Source of the DNA: Artemisia argyi
Lineage: Eukaryota > Streptophyta > Magnoliopsida > Asterales > Asteraceae
Length of the DNA: 64,000 nt
Reading direction: 5' to 3'
Assembly (NCBI GenBank): GCA_030686995.1
Contig: CM060707.1
Coordinates: 80,436,972 to 80,500,971 of the forward strand
The translations under genes were made by a program, and so were the position numbers. The notes under the pieces are model-generated. The model was not told the origin of the DNA. It worked only from the letters and a program-made list of their open reading frames with translations, and made no database searches. Below, in pieces: positions 11,747-23,370 of this stretch; position 1 is the first letter of the stretch; the number at the start of each line of letters is the position of its first letter.

Positions 11747-14257
11747 TGTAACACTCGACTTTGTGATTATTGTTCCCACAAAATTCGGCATTACTATAAC
11801 CACAATATAACCGATCTAATGAATATCTCATTTAAACACAATCAAGGCTATTAATGAGTTTCCATATAAATTTCTCCTTACACTCCCTATAGACTCAGTA
11901 CATCACATCCTCCATTTTCTCTTTAATTCATGAACCATTCCTAAAATACTTTCTCGAAACTGTCTTCAGTATGAACACTTATATTTTTTTTCTCCCTAAA
12001 CCTCTATATGACTAAGAAAGAAAACAACAATTACACACGGCAAACTAAAACCAATCAACTGATCCAAAACTCATAAAAAAAGGTACGGCTAGAGTTTTTG
12101 AAGAAGAGTATTCATGGTGTTTAGTGGTCGTGTGGAACTGATCGTGTGCAAGTTTCTGTTCGTCCCTTTTCGTCTTCGTCCCAAAGGTAACCAATATCGT
12201 CCTCTTGTTTTCTCTTGAATTGGTCTAAACACTAAACATGCGTACATGACTGTTATCTCGATAACTATATGAAGACGCGTTAACATGGATCCTTTATTTC
12301 GTATGTTGTTATGATTCGTATATTAAACATATGTGAGATTACGCAAGGTTTTGGCAGGTTTGTGTGTCGTGGTGTGTAGATGGATCGTAGGGCTCATGTA
12401 GTACCTTTGTTGTGTCATTTTTTTGTCGACCCTAAACCTAATGAAAACTAACCCTAATCGGCATATGTTTAAGATACTTTAAAAGAACCTAAATAAATAC
12501 GTGAGTAAGAGTTAGGTTAAACATGATTAGATATGAATGCGTTCTTTATATTGATGGGTGTACGAGCATGGAAAGTTGTGTGTGTCGTAAAGATTATTAA
12601 CATGTAGATGAGTATGTATGATTGAATATGGAAAAGGCTATAAGGCATGTGTATGTGTGTGTACGAGAATGTGCATGTATAGGTGTGTATGTGTTTAATG
12701 AGAAGTGTTATTGCTATATGTTGCTTTAAACGTAATTAATCCAAAAACGTGTCTAAGTAATTAGTTAAGATCGGCTAAACCTTAAATGGATCATTTATAC
12801 ATTTGCACTTCAAACCCTAAACTATATTATATTGTCACTTTTAACCTATTACTTTGCTAATATGTCATTAAAGACCTTAAAACCTAATTGTAATAAAGAT
12901 GTTCATTAAAACCTAATTTATTGACAAGAAACCATAATTTGGCTATTTATGAAATTAAATGCGTTTTAGAAACCCTAAACCTAGCTATTAATATTGTGAA
13001 ACCCTAATTGGACTAAATATGAAAACTTACAAATTATGGAAAGTTACTAAAAATGAAAAGTTACTTAAAATAGAATGAAACACTAAAATGTGTAATCTGA
13101 TTAACTATAAGATAATAAGTAACAAATGATCCTTAATTCGTGTAGATTTGTTGAAGAAGGTGTGATGTTGTTCCTTGTGATTCATTCCCTCATTTGCTTT
13201 CATTTCATTTGCTAAGGTACAGATATTCTATCCCTTTTCAGTAGGGATGTTCTCATGACTTCTTTATCCTTGGCTTTGACTCGTTTTCTATTATATGTAC
13301 CCTTTAATATGAACCCTTTGCTATGATCCTTTTGTTATGATTCATTTGATATAATCCCATTGTTATGATCCCTTTTTATATGATCTTTCCATTTTGATAT
13401 TATCCTTATTTGATTAATGTTCAATTGATTATTCGTTCCATGCTTTATTCTACCATTGCATGTACTATGCCTATTATGTTGCCCATATTTGTAGCCAGCC
13501 ATAGGAAGTCTATGGTCGTGCCCTTGATGCACCAATGTAACGACACTGTCAGTGGAGGCGGGTTTTTGTCCACTGAGTTCCCATTTGATTTGTATTGTTA
13601 TATATAACGCACCTGGCCCGTGTTTATTATATGTATGTTTAATCTAGTACTGGCATATGTATCAATGTTGTGAAGGGAGCGTATGGATGCATCCTAGTTA
13701 ATGTAATATAATGTGATTGAAATGAAATGTGATGTGAATGGACTAGAGTGTGTGCAATAGACCCCATTTCACTATGTGGTACATCGAGTTAGCTACTCCA
13801 TGTACAATCTGATTGTTGGGCATTTCCGTTATTATTGACCTTTCATATTCTCTTCATTATATTGATATGTTATCATTTGTATCCTTTCGTATCTTATTTG
13901 ATAGGTTCTCTCGGATTCTTTCATATATTCATTTCGATTATACTTATTGCTTTTCATATATTATATATGTTCACTGAGCGTTAGCTCAGTCGCATTTTCT
14001 TTTTCCCTACGGCAGGTTATAAGCTGGATGTTGGCATGAGTGTTAAGAGTACCCTTAAATAGTTTTCATTATTGGATTTATAATTGTAGACATTATGCTT
14101 TGGGCATGTATGTCATTTTAGATTATTGTTGGATTATATCTCGTAAGTCCTTGTAATTCTTGACTTAGTAATAATAAGAAGTCTTCCGCTTGCGTTTATA
14201 TGTTTTGATTGACACCATAATGTTACACTTAGGCCCTTTTCGAGTTGGGGTGTTACA
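11747..14257 (+). repeat. Solo Tekay/Del-like LTR (2511 bp)
   Basis: It starts TGTAACACTCGAC and ends GAGTTGGGGTGTTACA, the terminal inverted repeat of Tekay/Del LTRs. Near the 3' end is the lineage-typical CACTGAGCGTTAGCTCAG...GGCAGGTTATAA block. No primer site or coding interior is attached, so it is a solo LTR. Flanking pentamers (AAAAT, TGTAT) do not match, so one edge may be altered. Confidence 0.7.
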
Positions 14258-14436
14258 TGTATTATGTCATTTCGGGTGATAAATGGGTAGTCCATGGATG
14301 ACAACCCGTCATCCATATCCTATTCACTATAAATTATATAAATCCATATCCATTATTTATCCATTTGGTTCATTCATATCAATCACTATTGCATCGATCG
14401 GATAGATATTCATTGGATTGGATTTTCCCATCCCTG
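14258..14436. mobile_element. Right part of the split hAT-like repeat
   Basis: It continues the ATCCATATCC words interrupted by the solo LTR and ends TTTTCCCATCCCTG. The reverse complement, CAGGGATGGGAAAA, is a hAT-like terminus. Confidence 0.5.
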
Positions 14437-15125
14437 ACCGTGATCTTATTCATCCAAATTAATTAAGAGAGTAAATTGCAAAAATCATCCATGTAGTTTG
14501 TTCAAATTGCATGTTGAGTGCCTATTTTTTCGAAAGTGTAGCGAACATCCCTCTACGAAATCTTTTGGGCTACATATTCAGGTCCTTGACCAAAATTAAA
14601 TGACTAAATATCATTTGAATTTTTCTTTTTTTTTTCTCTTTTTCTTTCCTGTTAAATTTTTATTTCTTTTTATGCAATAATCATGAACAAAAAAGAACAT
14701 AAAAAAAATCATCAAACTCAAAAATTAAACAATCATATAAAAATAATAAATAAATCAATAAATCACCTAAATTATAATTATCTTATTCTTTCTATCTTTC
14801 TTAATACCCCTTTATCAAACTTACATTTATAGAAAATCTACAAATCAAGATGAAAAAACATGAAATTCTGGTTCATATCTGTGTATTTAGATTCTTCTTT
14901 GATACACAACACTTGCAACTATGATAACATCAAATAACTACATTTTATTGGCATCATTTATCATATGTTATTCGCTTGTTTTATATTATTTTATATGAGA
15001 ATTGATACTTAATCGCTTACTTTTGTAAATCTCAGTTATAAACAAGCAGTTTGTGAAAATTAGCTATTTTGGACGTAAATCGGAGCAAAATGGATTAAGA
15101 TGGAAAAATTTACTGAAATGAAGGA
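14437..15125. other. AT-rich intergenic stretch
   Basis: No gene, RNA or bounded element recognised; poly(T) and poly(A) rich. Confidence 0.5.
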
Positions 15126-15491
15126 AGATACGCCGTATCATTCTAGACAGATACGCCGTATCATTCTAGACAAATACGCCGTACACTAAGACTTAGACGA
15201 TTATGAAGACCATTGCCCGACTTTGAAGCATACGCCGCATGGATTTCCCATGCACCGTATATGAAACCTTGGTCAACGTAAGAATATCTTGACAATCCAG
15301 AGATGCGGCGTATCAATCTCAAGACTTCACCAGAGAATCCAAGTTACTAAAGAACCATGCGCCGTACGAAGATTGAAGGTGCATCGTATCATGTGGCGGT
15401 GTACGGATATTCCAGAATATAATAATCTTGGACCCCATGCGAAGCTACCTAGATACGACGTATCAACTTAATAGATACACCGTATCGATCC
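15126..15491. repeat. Cluster of about ten degenerate TACGCCGTA palindromes
   Basis: GATACGCCGTATC-like sites occur near 15128, 15150, 15174, 15229, 15251, 15303, 15357, 15379, 15452 and 15474, with arms GATACG/CGTATC or ATGCG/CGTA. The first two lie in a 22-bp tandem repeat (…ATTCTAGACA). The cluster runs into the assembly gap. The palindromic style recalls the TGACGGCGTCA sites in the Athila-like U3. Confidence 0.75.
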
Positions 15492-15500
15492 TGTTATCAG

Positions 15501-16000
15501 NNNNNNNNNNNNNNNNNNNNNNNNNNNNNNNNNNNNNNNNNNNNNNNNNNNNNNNNNNNNNNNNNNNNNNNNNNNNNNNNNNNNNNNNNNNNNNNNNNNN
15601 NNNNNNNNNNNNNNNNNNNNNNNNNNNNNNNNNNNNNNNNNNNNNNNNNNNNNNNNNNNNNNNNNNNNNNNNNNNNNNNNNNNNNNNNNNNNNNNNNNNN
15701 NNNNNNNNNNNNNNNNNNNNNNNNNNNNNNNNNNNNNNNNNNNNNNNNNNNNNNNNNNNNNNNNNNNNNNNNNNNNNNNNNNNNNNNNNNNNNNNNNNNN
15801 NNNNNNNNNNNNNNNNNNNNNNNNNNNNNNNNNNNNNNNNNNNNNNNNNNNNNNNNNNNNNNNNNNNNNNNNNNNNNNNNNNNNNNNNNNNNNNNNNNNN
15901 NNNNNNNNNNNNNNNNNNNNNNNNNNNNNNNNNNNNNNNNNNNNNNNNNNNNNNNNNNNNNNNNNNNNNNNNNNNNNNNNNNNNNNNNNNNNNNNNNNNN
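15501..16000. other. Assembly gap (500 N)
   Basis: A run of exactly 500 unknown bases. It removes the region just upstream of the transporter promoter and the end of the palindrome cluster. Confidence 1.
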
Positions 16001-16058
16001 ATACTTGCACTACCAAGAATATTCATTTCAAACTTTTTAGATAAACGTCCATCCCGCC

Positions 16059-16066
16059 TATAAATA
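16059..16066 (+). promoter_or_regulatory. TATA box of the WAT1-related gene
   Basis: TATAAATA lies 138 bp before the start codon, leaving a 5' UTR of about 110 nt. More distal promoter sequence is lost in the gap. Confidence 0.65.
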
Positions 16067-16203
16067 TGTGTGTATCTCAAATACTTTACTTAGGATAAAC
16101 ACACAACCATCTTCAAGTGTTTTCCTCTCCTTTGCTACACTTCTCTACTTTCAAAATCATATTGTTCTCACTTCAAACTCTAAGAAACAAGAAATTTATT
16201 ATA

Positions 16204-17973
16204 ATGGAGGGGAAACTAGGATGTTTCGCAAGGTTTTTCCTTTCATCAAAGCCGTATATTGCCATGATTTGTTTGCAATTCGGATATGCTGGGATGAACA
16301 TTATCACCAAAGTGTCTCTTAATCGTGGCATGTCTCACTATGTCCTCGTTGTTTATCGTCATGCGTTTGCAACTGCTGCTATTGCTCCTTTCGCCATTAT
16401 CTTAGAAAGGTATTAACCGTTCATGATTAATCTGAGACAGAAGGAATAGTCCATTTTCGACCATCTTCTAAAGTATTATGTTTTGTGATTGTAGGAATAT
16501 AAGGCCAAAGATCACATTTTCACTCTTCTGTCAAATGTTTGCCTTGGGACTTCTTGGGTATGCTCAATTTCTAGAACTTCGTTAACAGTCAATATATAGG
16601 CTAAGATACAAAACTAATATTTGTTTTCATGTATCCTTAGGCCTGTGATCGATCAAAACTTCTACTACGCTGGGTTAAAGTTTACCTCGCCAACTTTTTC
16701 ATGTGCTATGAGCAACATGCTCCCAGCAATGACTTTCGTTATGGCCGTCCTCTGCAGGTATATATTTACAAATAGTCTCACATGTTCTAAAAGATCTTCA
16801 TCTTTTTGGCTCATAACTTAATCTAATAAATCAAATCATTTTAATAAAGAATGGAGAAATTGGACCTAAAGAAAGTTAGAAGCCAAGCAAAAGTGATTGG
16901 AACCGTACTGACGGTAGCAGGAGCTATGTTAATGACACTTTACAAGGGAAACGTAGTCGAGTTGGTTTGGACCAAGCATGTGCATCCTCACTATGCCGAT
17001 ACAGCATCCACAACTACGGAGTCCGCTGACAAAGAATGGGTTTTTGGGTCCATTCTTCTCATTATTGCTACTTTTGCATGGGCTTCATTTTTCATCCTTC
17101 AGGTATTACCTACAAATATATATATTATGTTACAATAGTTGTACTGTCATGCAAATCGTTTTATACTTATGGTTTGATTGTTTTTGCAGAATGTGACAAT
17201 GAGGAGATACACAGCACCTCTTTCTCTCACTTGTTTGGTGTGCTTTATTGGAACTTTACAGTCCATTGCAGTTACTTTTGTAATGGAACACAAGCCAAAT
17301 GTTTGGACTATTGGCTGGGACATGAACCTTCTTGCTGCTGCCTATGCTGTAAGTATATTTCTATCTATTTTGTCACTCTAATTTTTGTTTTTGTTTTTTT
17401 TGTATCTCTTCTGACTTGTTGATTTATTATTTAATAGGGAATTGTGTCATCAAGCATTGCATACTATGTGCAAGGTCTAGTAATGGAAAAGAGAGGGCCA
17501 GTGTTTGTTACTGCTTTTAGTCCTCTAATGATGATCATTGTTGCAATCATGGGTTCTTTCATCCTTGCTGAAAAGATATACATGGGAGGGTAATAAATTA
17601 TTCTCACTCTTTATTACAATTCAATGGAGAATTTTGTTAAACTAGGAAAGTGCTACAAATTGTATAGTTTCTTATCGACAAAAATGAACCCTTATGCAGT
17701 GTGATGGGCGCCATACTGATAGTGATGGGACTATACTCGGTTCTGTGGGGAAAATACAAGGAATTCAAGGAGAAGGAGTTAGCTGAAATCCTCGATCCCG
17801 TCAAGGCTACTTCTGCCAACAACAACAACAACAACGTCGTGATGGTGATTGACGGTGCTCATGACATCGAGATGCAAAAGAACGAGGCATATAGATCATG
17901 TGTTCCAACAATCGCAATTAGTTCGCCTATGCCAACACCACCAATGATAGCAGTGGAAACACCAAGAGTATAA
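16204..17973 (+). CDS. WAT1-related transporter (nodulin MtN21/EamA family), seven exons
   Basis: A predicted membrane transporter of the plant UMAMIT/WAT1 group of the drug/metabolite transporter superfamily; relatives move amino acids or auxin across plasma or vacuolar membranes. Exons read 16204-16409, 16495-16557, 16641-16757, 16850-17102, 17190-17348, 17438-17589 and 17700-17973. All have GT-AG introns and sum to 1224 nt, i.e. 407 residues, the family's usual length. The start MEGKLGC opens exon 1. Landmarks in order: KPYIAMICLQFGYAGMNI, VYRHAFATAAIAPFA, VIDQNFYYAGLKFTSPTFS, the loop MEKLDLKKVRSQAK, VTFVMEHKPNVW, YYVQGLVMEKRGPVFVTA and GLYSVLWGKYKE before a hydrophilic tail. The hydrophobic spacing fits ten helices and two EamA repeats. 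It most resembles At5g07050 (UMAMIT9) from memory; the substrate is unknown. It is the only intact host gene in the window, and no disabling change was seen. Confidence 0.93.
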
Positions 17974-18787
17974 CTGAACTAATTAAGCGAGTATATCAAG
18001 ATAAACAATCAAAGAAAGAAAGGGAAAAAAAAAAAAAAACAATAATAATGAGGGTTGAATATGTACAAGTACAATAGATCAGGGGTGAATGGGATAAGAA
18101 AAGCAAGGGCTTTTTTGTAATTTTGGTTTTCTCAGTTAACGCTTTACTTTTTATTTTCAATTTTCACTTTGTGGAAGAATTAAGATTCCATGCAATGCAA
18201 ATTATGCAATCTTTGTTAGAGAACATAATTTGTGTCTTTTTTTTGCTGACGTCTGATTCGGATCCCACTTTCAAATGTTAGTGTTTGCTGTTTGTAACTC
18301 CATGTAATCAAATTTGTCTTCTAATGACCCTACCAAACAAAAAGGAGAACAAATTATGTAACTTGTAGTTCTGTATTATAGATCAATCATTGTAATTAGA
18401 ATAACAAAAGATACTAACATATCATAGCTAGTGGTTTCTACCAACCATCACTTTATGTCATAAGTAAACATACATTAGAACAAAACACTAAGAAAAAGCT
18501 TGTGAGTAACAATCTCACTCTTGTTTGCTTGTGAACAAGCTTTATAAATTGAACTAGTGCCTACTGTTAATTAGTATCTTGTTTTACTCGAGTCTCTATT
18601 ACTCTAGTGCTTAAGGTTTATTGAGTTTTAATACTAATTCAAGTGTCATGTCTACGAAGTTGTTTTTGTGCATTATTTCATTAAGTAGTACCTAGAAGGA
18701 AAAAAATAATAATAATAAAAAATAAATAAATAAAAACGGGGGATATTTTAGAAACAAGCAAATTTCTTTTCATGTTTTCGAAAGTGG
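17974..18787 (+). other. 3' flank of the transporter gene
   Basis: Downstream of the stop is an A-rich 3' UTR candidate (poly(A) run near 18027-18040, AATAATAATG) and then AT-rich sequence without genes. A TAA/TAAA low-complexity patch lies near 18700-18736. The stretch ends at AGTGG (18783-18787), the left target duplication of the copia element. Confidence 0.6.
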
Positions 18788-19422
18788 TGTTGGTTATTAT
18801 GCATTTGAATGTTCCCAGGGTTAAGATAATCAATGAGTACCGGATATTCACTTGAAATTGTGCTATCACTTTTCAATAGAAACTATTCGACCCTATGTCG
18901 GGGTTACACGAATATCTCTATAAGATAATACCAAGTGATGTTCTTGTGTTAGGCACAAATCAAGAACAGAATCATATTCAAGTGTTTAGGGTTTGTGTTG
19001 ATCATTATCCATGCAGAATGTTATGACCTCTATTTATAATAGAGAATACTCAAACCCTAGCCCATGAAATTATGTATAATTAACGGCCCATTAATTATAA
19101 CATAATACTTTCCATAATAGTATGAATCAGTGGTTATCAGTGGAAACAATAACACTAGCAGTGGTAATGTTAATACATCAGTGGAAACAATAACACTAGC
19201 AGTGGTAATTTTAACACATCAGTGGAAACAATAACATTAGTAGCAGAATCCACTGTCAGTAGAATCACACTATCAGCAGAAACAGATTCATTCTATCAGC
19301 AGAATCAATACATAACCACTATTGAGTCAGGGGATTCAGTGACCAAATGGGTGTACACTCCGTACCTCCAAACCCATTACCAGGTGTGAATTAATCCCTC
19401 AAGTTCACTAAATTTTCCAACA
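18788..19422 (-). repeat. 3' LTR of the outer copia element
   Basis: 635 bp, TGTTGG...CCAACA. On the element strand it holds a U3 with about 2.7 copies of a 41-bp tandem repeat (19136-19247, unit containing CAGTGGAAACAATAACACTA), then a TATA box inside a 17-bp inverted repeat (CTCTATT-TAT-AATAGAG, near 19019). It differs slightly in length from the 653-bp partner. Confidence 0.93.
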
Positions 19423-19437
19423 ATCCTCCCCAAATTT
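19423..19437 (-). promoter_or_regulatory. Polypurine tract of the outer copia element
   Basis: On the minus strand AAATTTGGGGAGGAT abuts the TGTTGG start of the 3' LTR. This proves the element's orientation. Confidence 0.85.
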
Positions 19438-19970
19438 AGTTCACTTTCTTTGCATGAAAATTAAACACAAAACAAAATATATGCATAAATGAAAATATCT
19501 TGAAGATTGAATTCTCATCTTAGTACATTACATGTTCAAATATTTGAGAATCAGGGTGTTCTAAGAATTAAACCCTTCAACCCATTTGAATACCTGAAGA
19601 TAAAATACACATACATTTTCAAACACTTAAATAAACCTGACACTATACAAGCCATGTGTCCATATCCAATTCATAAATGTTGTAAAAGCTAAAAGTCCAA
19701 AGCTTCCTGAAGCGGCAAAACTTCAACATTTACATAGGTGGTTCCTCTTTATTCATGCTCCTGCTTAGCACTTTTTCAAAGAAAATAACCGTTGAGAAGT
19801 AAAGACTTCATCCTCCTTTCTAGCAGGTTCCAAGCACAAACCTTGGGATGTTTGTAAAACATGCGCTCCAGTCCACTAAATGTTCAACTTTCCACTTTGA
19901 ACTCAGCTCCCAAGTTTCCTCAAGAGGGAGTTGGGTGTCTTTGCATTCAGTGACTAAGTTAGACTTAAAC
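19438..19970 (-). other. 3' non-coding tail of the outer copia element
   Basis: The sequence between the end of pol and the polypurine tract, on the element's strand. No ORF worth naming. Confidence 0.7.
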
Positions 19971-19975
19971 CCATC

Positions 19976-20410
19976 TGTAAGGAATTATTGAAGATACTGC
20001 TGACAGGTTCCTGCGGAAGGCATAGTGACTTTCTGCTGATGACTAGTTCCTGCGGACGCATAGAGATCCTACGGATAGAGTTTAACCGTGGATATAACTT
20101 ATGTATTTTAGGACAAGATATGTAGAATATCTTTTATTGGTTTATTATTATTCGTTTCTTGTAAGAAAGGTTAGGGTTTCCACTAGTATATAAGGAACCC
20201 TAGGTCATTGTAATAGATATAAGTTTCTAGTACGAGTTTCATTAGTAAAAGTTTATCGATCCATAGAGGATCAAGTTTTAGTATACGTTTGTTTTTATAT
20301 TCCGCATAATTACAAATTCACAGAGATTATCTAACTTAGTCTAGCTAGTGATTACATTAGTTGGCTAACGATCTATTGGCTCGTGATCTATCAAGGTATA
20401 GATCCCTACA
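19976..20410 (+). repeat. 5' LTR of the nested copia element
   Basis: 435 bp, TGTAAGGAATT...ATCCCTACA. TATA box TATATAAG at 20187-20194. Confidence 0.95.
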
Positions 20411-20412
20411 AG

Positions 20413-20425
20413 TGGTATCAGAGCC
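20413..20425 (+). promoter_or_regulatory. Primer binding site, initiator tRNA-Met
   Basis: TGGTATCAGAGCC begins two bases after the LTR and complements the 3' end of plant initiator tRNA-Met, the usual primer of copia elements. Confidence 0.93.
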
Positions 20426-20477
20426 ACTAGATACTCTCTGTAACCTCTAGACAATCACATAACTTCATTCTGTACCA

Positions 20478-23321
20478 ATGGGAGACAAACCTGGTGGTGA
20501 TGTTGTTATCTCAGAAGCAGGCTCTCTCACTCAACAACTACAACAGGTGGCCTTCTCCAACAGCAATGCAAAACTTCCTTTTCTTAGGAAGGATGAGTAT
20601 GAGATCTGAGCCATGAAGATGCAGAACTGGATTGCAAGTGTTGACTATAACCTCTGGAATGTTATACTCACTGGTTGTCGTCCTAAAAAGCAAAGTGTTG
20701 ATGCTGCTGGTAAAGTTACTATTCTGGAACCTGTTTCTATTGAAGAAATTCTTGCCATTCAAAGGGAGAACAACGCAAGAACCATATTGCTGCAGGCAAT
20801 CCCTGATGACCACATGGGAGATTTTCATCACATGACTGATCCAAGAGAAATCTGGTGTGCCATAAAAACTAGATTTGGTGGGAATGAAGAATCAAAGAGG
20901 ATGAGAAAGAGTATGTTGAAGCTGGAATTCCAAGAATTCAAGATTACTGAAGAAGAAGGTCTACACAAAGGTTATGACAGGTTTCAGAAGATTCTGAGTC
21001 AATTGAATCAGCTTCTAGCCAGACCTGACAATGAAGAAGTGAATTCCAGGTTTTTAAGAGCCTTACCTCCCTCATGGTCTCAAGTAAGTATATCATTGAA
21101 AACCAAAGGTGGCTTGGACTACCTCAGCTTTGATGACTTGTACAACAAACTCAGAGCTTTGGAAGGTGATATAAAGGGATTCTCTCCATTTGCATCAACT
21201 CCTTCACAATCTGCATTTGTTAGTTCTAACTCAAACTACATGCCACATACCTATGCAAGTCCATCCCCAGCACCACAGGTTTACTCAAGTCCATCCACAC
21301 CAAGCCAAAGTCTTCCAATGACCACATTGTCTTTTTCAAGTGCTAATCCAATAACTCATCCAAAGATTAGCAATGTGATGGAAGATGTACTTCATTCATT
21401 TGTTGCTGAAGTTGATAAACAGCAACAAATAGCTTATGAAGACTTTGAGCAAATTGATGAACTTGCTTTGGAAGAATTGGACCTAAAGTGGCAAAAGGTT
21501 GGTAAAAAGCTCAATGTTGAAGGAAGAGATGCAGCTAGGTTTGATAGAAGAAAGGTAAAGTGTTATGCTTGTGGAGAAATTGGCCACTTTGCAAGAGAAT
21601 GCTCAGCCAAGAAGGGTGAGGCCAGTACCAGATATTCAGCATACAAGAAGAAAGAACTAGAAGCTGGAGAATCAAAGGCCTTGATCACTGCTATAGATAC
21701 TAGTGTGGACTGGAATGAGCATGATGATGATACAAGCAACTCTCCTAAAATCTCCTGCATGGCTAAGTGTGATGATAGCTTTGGTCTCATGGGAATCTCT
21801 CCTCAGGTATCTACTTGTGCTTGTGATTGTGATTCTAAATACACTACTCTAAAAGAAGCTTATGATGATATGCAAACAAAATATAATGCTTGTTTTATTG
21901 AAGCTGTAACTTATAAAGAGGCTTTTAAAACTTTAGAACAACAAAAGATGTGGTTTCAACAGAATCAGTTAGCTTATGAGGAAAAGATTAGAGTTTTAAG
22001 TAGAGATTTAGAATGTGCTAGCAATGAATTAAAGTTTTATGAAAAAGAAAAAGCAAGAATTGAGTCTGAGAAAAGTGCCTTACAAGTGAAACTGGATAAA
22101 GAAGTAGCTAGGCATAAAGAGTGGCTAGTTTCAGGTGATAAATTATCTAGGTTACTCTACAGCAGTAAGTCTGTTACTTCTGAGATAGGTCTATGGTTTA
22201 AAAAGTATGTAGGTCCAGAAGCTAATCATTATTTAGATAAGAATAATCATAATTATTCTATCCCTATTAATTATCTAAAAGAAGGTGAGATGCATGCTGT
22301 ACCAGGACCTATCAGAGGTGTATTTATGCCTACTACCAAAACTTCTGACTTTGATGGTTCACACCATCTCTTTGGCAAAAAGTCTAAAGACTTGCCACAT
22401 AATTCTGAAGTCTCTTCAACCATAGGAACCCCTAAGCCCACATCCAATAAGGTTGACTTACAAGCATCAATGGAAACCACTGGCATTAGGATCAATGACT
22501 CCCCTGACACTAGAAGTATATCTAGTAACGATTCTAATAATTATGTCACTTGTTCTTCCAGGGACAAGACCTCAGAGACCTCTAGTTATGCCAGCTGTGA
22601 TTCCAAGACCAAGTCAGACTCATCCAAGTCCTCAATAAAGATTTCTGACAAGTCATCTTACAAGTCTGTGGACTCTGAAGTTGCTGCTGATGAAGTTCTT
22701 TCTCAACCAGCCTCTTCTGAAGACTTGTTATTTAATTCTTTTAAAAACAATTCCTTTCAGTGTTCACAAAACAATTCTGTTTCTGATGTTTGTTTGAATA
22801 ATTCTATGTTTATTAAGACATCTTTTGGATTTAATAAATCTTATAAGAAAAAGAAGTGTTTTGTTTGTGGTAGCAAGTTGCATTTAATTAAGGATTGTGA
22901 CTTTCATGAAAAGAGGATGGGTGTTTCTGTTGTTAACAATAGACCTAGACAAAAGTAGACTGATACCTGTACCAAACCCTCAGTAGCTCCACAGGCTAAG
23001 TCTCATGACAGCAGAATGTGTTCCACTCCTGCTGATTGGCCTGTTTATTCTAATAGGTCTGTTTTTAATAATAGATATATGAATGGGAATAGATATAGGT
23101 CTCAACCATTTAATGGTGTTCATCATTGGTATGAATATACTGACCAGATGTGTATGGGAAGGGGTTATTGGGATTCTGCTGAAAAGTCCTCAGCAGATTG
23201 TTCTTGGATATATCAAAGACCAATTAACTACAGGAAATCCAGGAACAATTGTGGATCTAACTCATCATCTTGGGTTCATCAGCATGATCCACATGGCAGG
23301 CTCAAGTCTTTCATGACTTAA
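20478..23321 (+). pseudogene. gag: gag of the nested copia element, two in-frame stops
   Basis: One reading frame from ATG 20478 (MGDKPGGD) to TAA 23319-23321. Early residues KLPFLRKDEYEI...AMKMQNWI are the gag start typical of SIRE-like copia elements. A UBN2-type capsid region follows (RMRKSMLKLEFQEFKI, FLRALPPSWSQVSISL). Two CCHC zinc knuckles are visible: CYACGEIGHFAREC near residue 361 and CFVCGSKLHLIKDC near 793. A charged, probably coiled-coil stretch lies between them. TGA at 20607-20609 replaces the expected Trp of the EIWAM motif, and TAG at 22956-22958 breaks the C-terminal part; both can arise by one transition. The pol frame differs from gag, so pol expression would need frameshifting or splicing. 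Confidence 0.85.
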
Positions 23322-23370
23322 GTCTCATTATACTTTTTGTTGTTGTATATTAACTTTCTTTGTTGTAGGC

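Noticed and set aside
11236..14436. A single intact hAT element with 8-bp duplication
   Set aside because: The flanking octamers do not match and both edges touch other elements, so only split hAT-like halves are reported.
15428..16080. Long open frames across 15.5-16.0 kb on both strands
   Set aside because: They exist only because the 500 unknown bases contain no stop codons.
23322..23370. Intron between gag and pol of the nested copia element
   Set aside because: TTTGTTGTAG before GCACATCC looks like an acceptor, but no convincing donor was found; plain frame change or frameshifting is equally likely.
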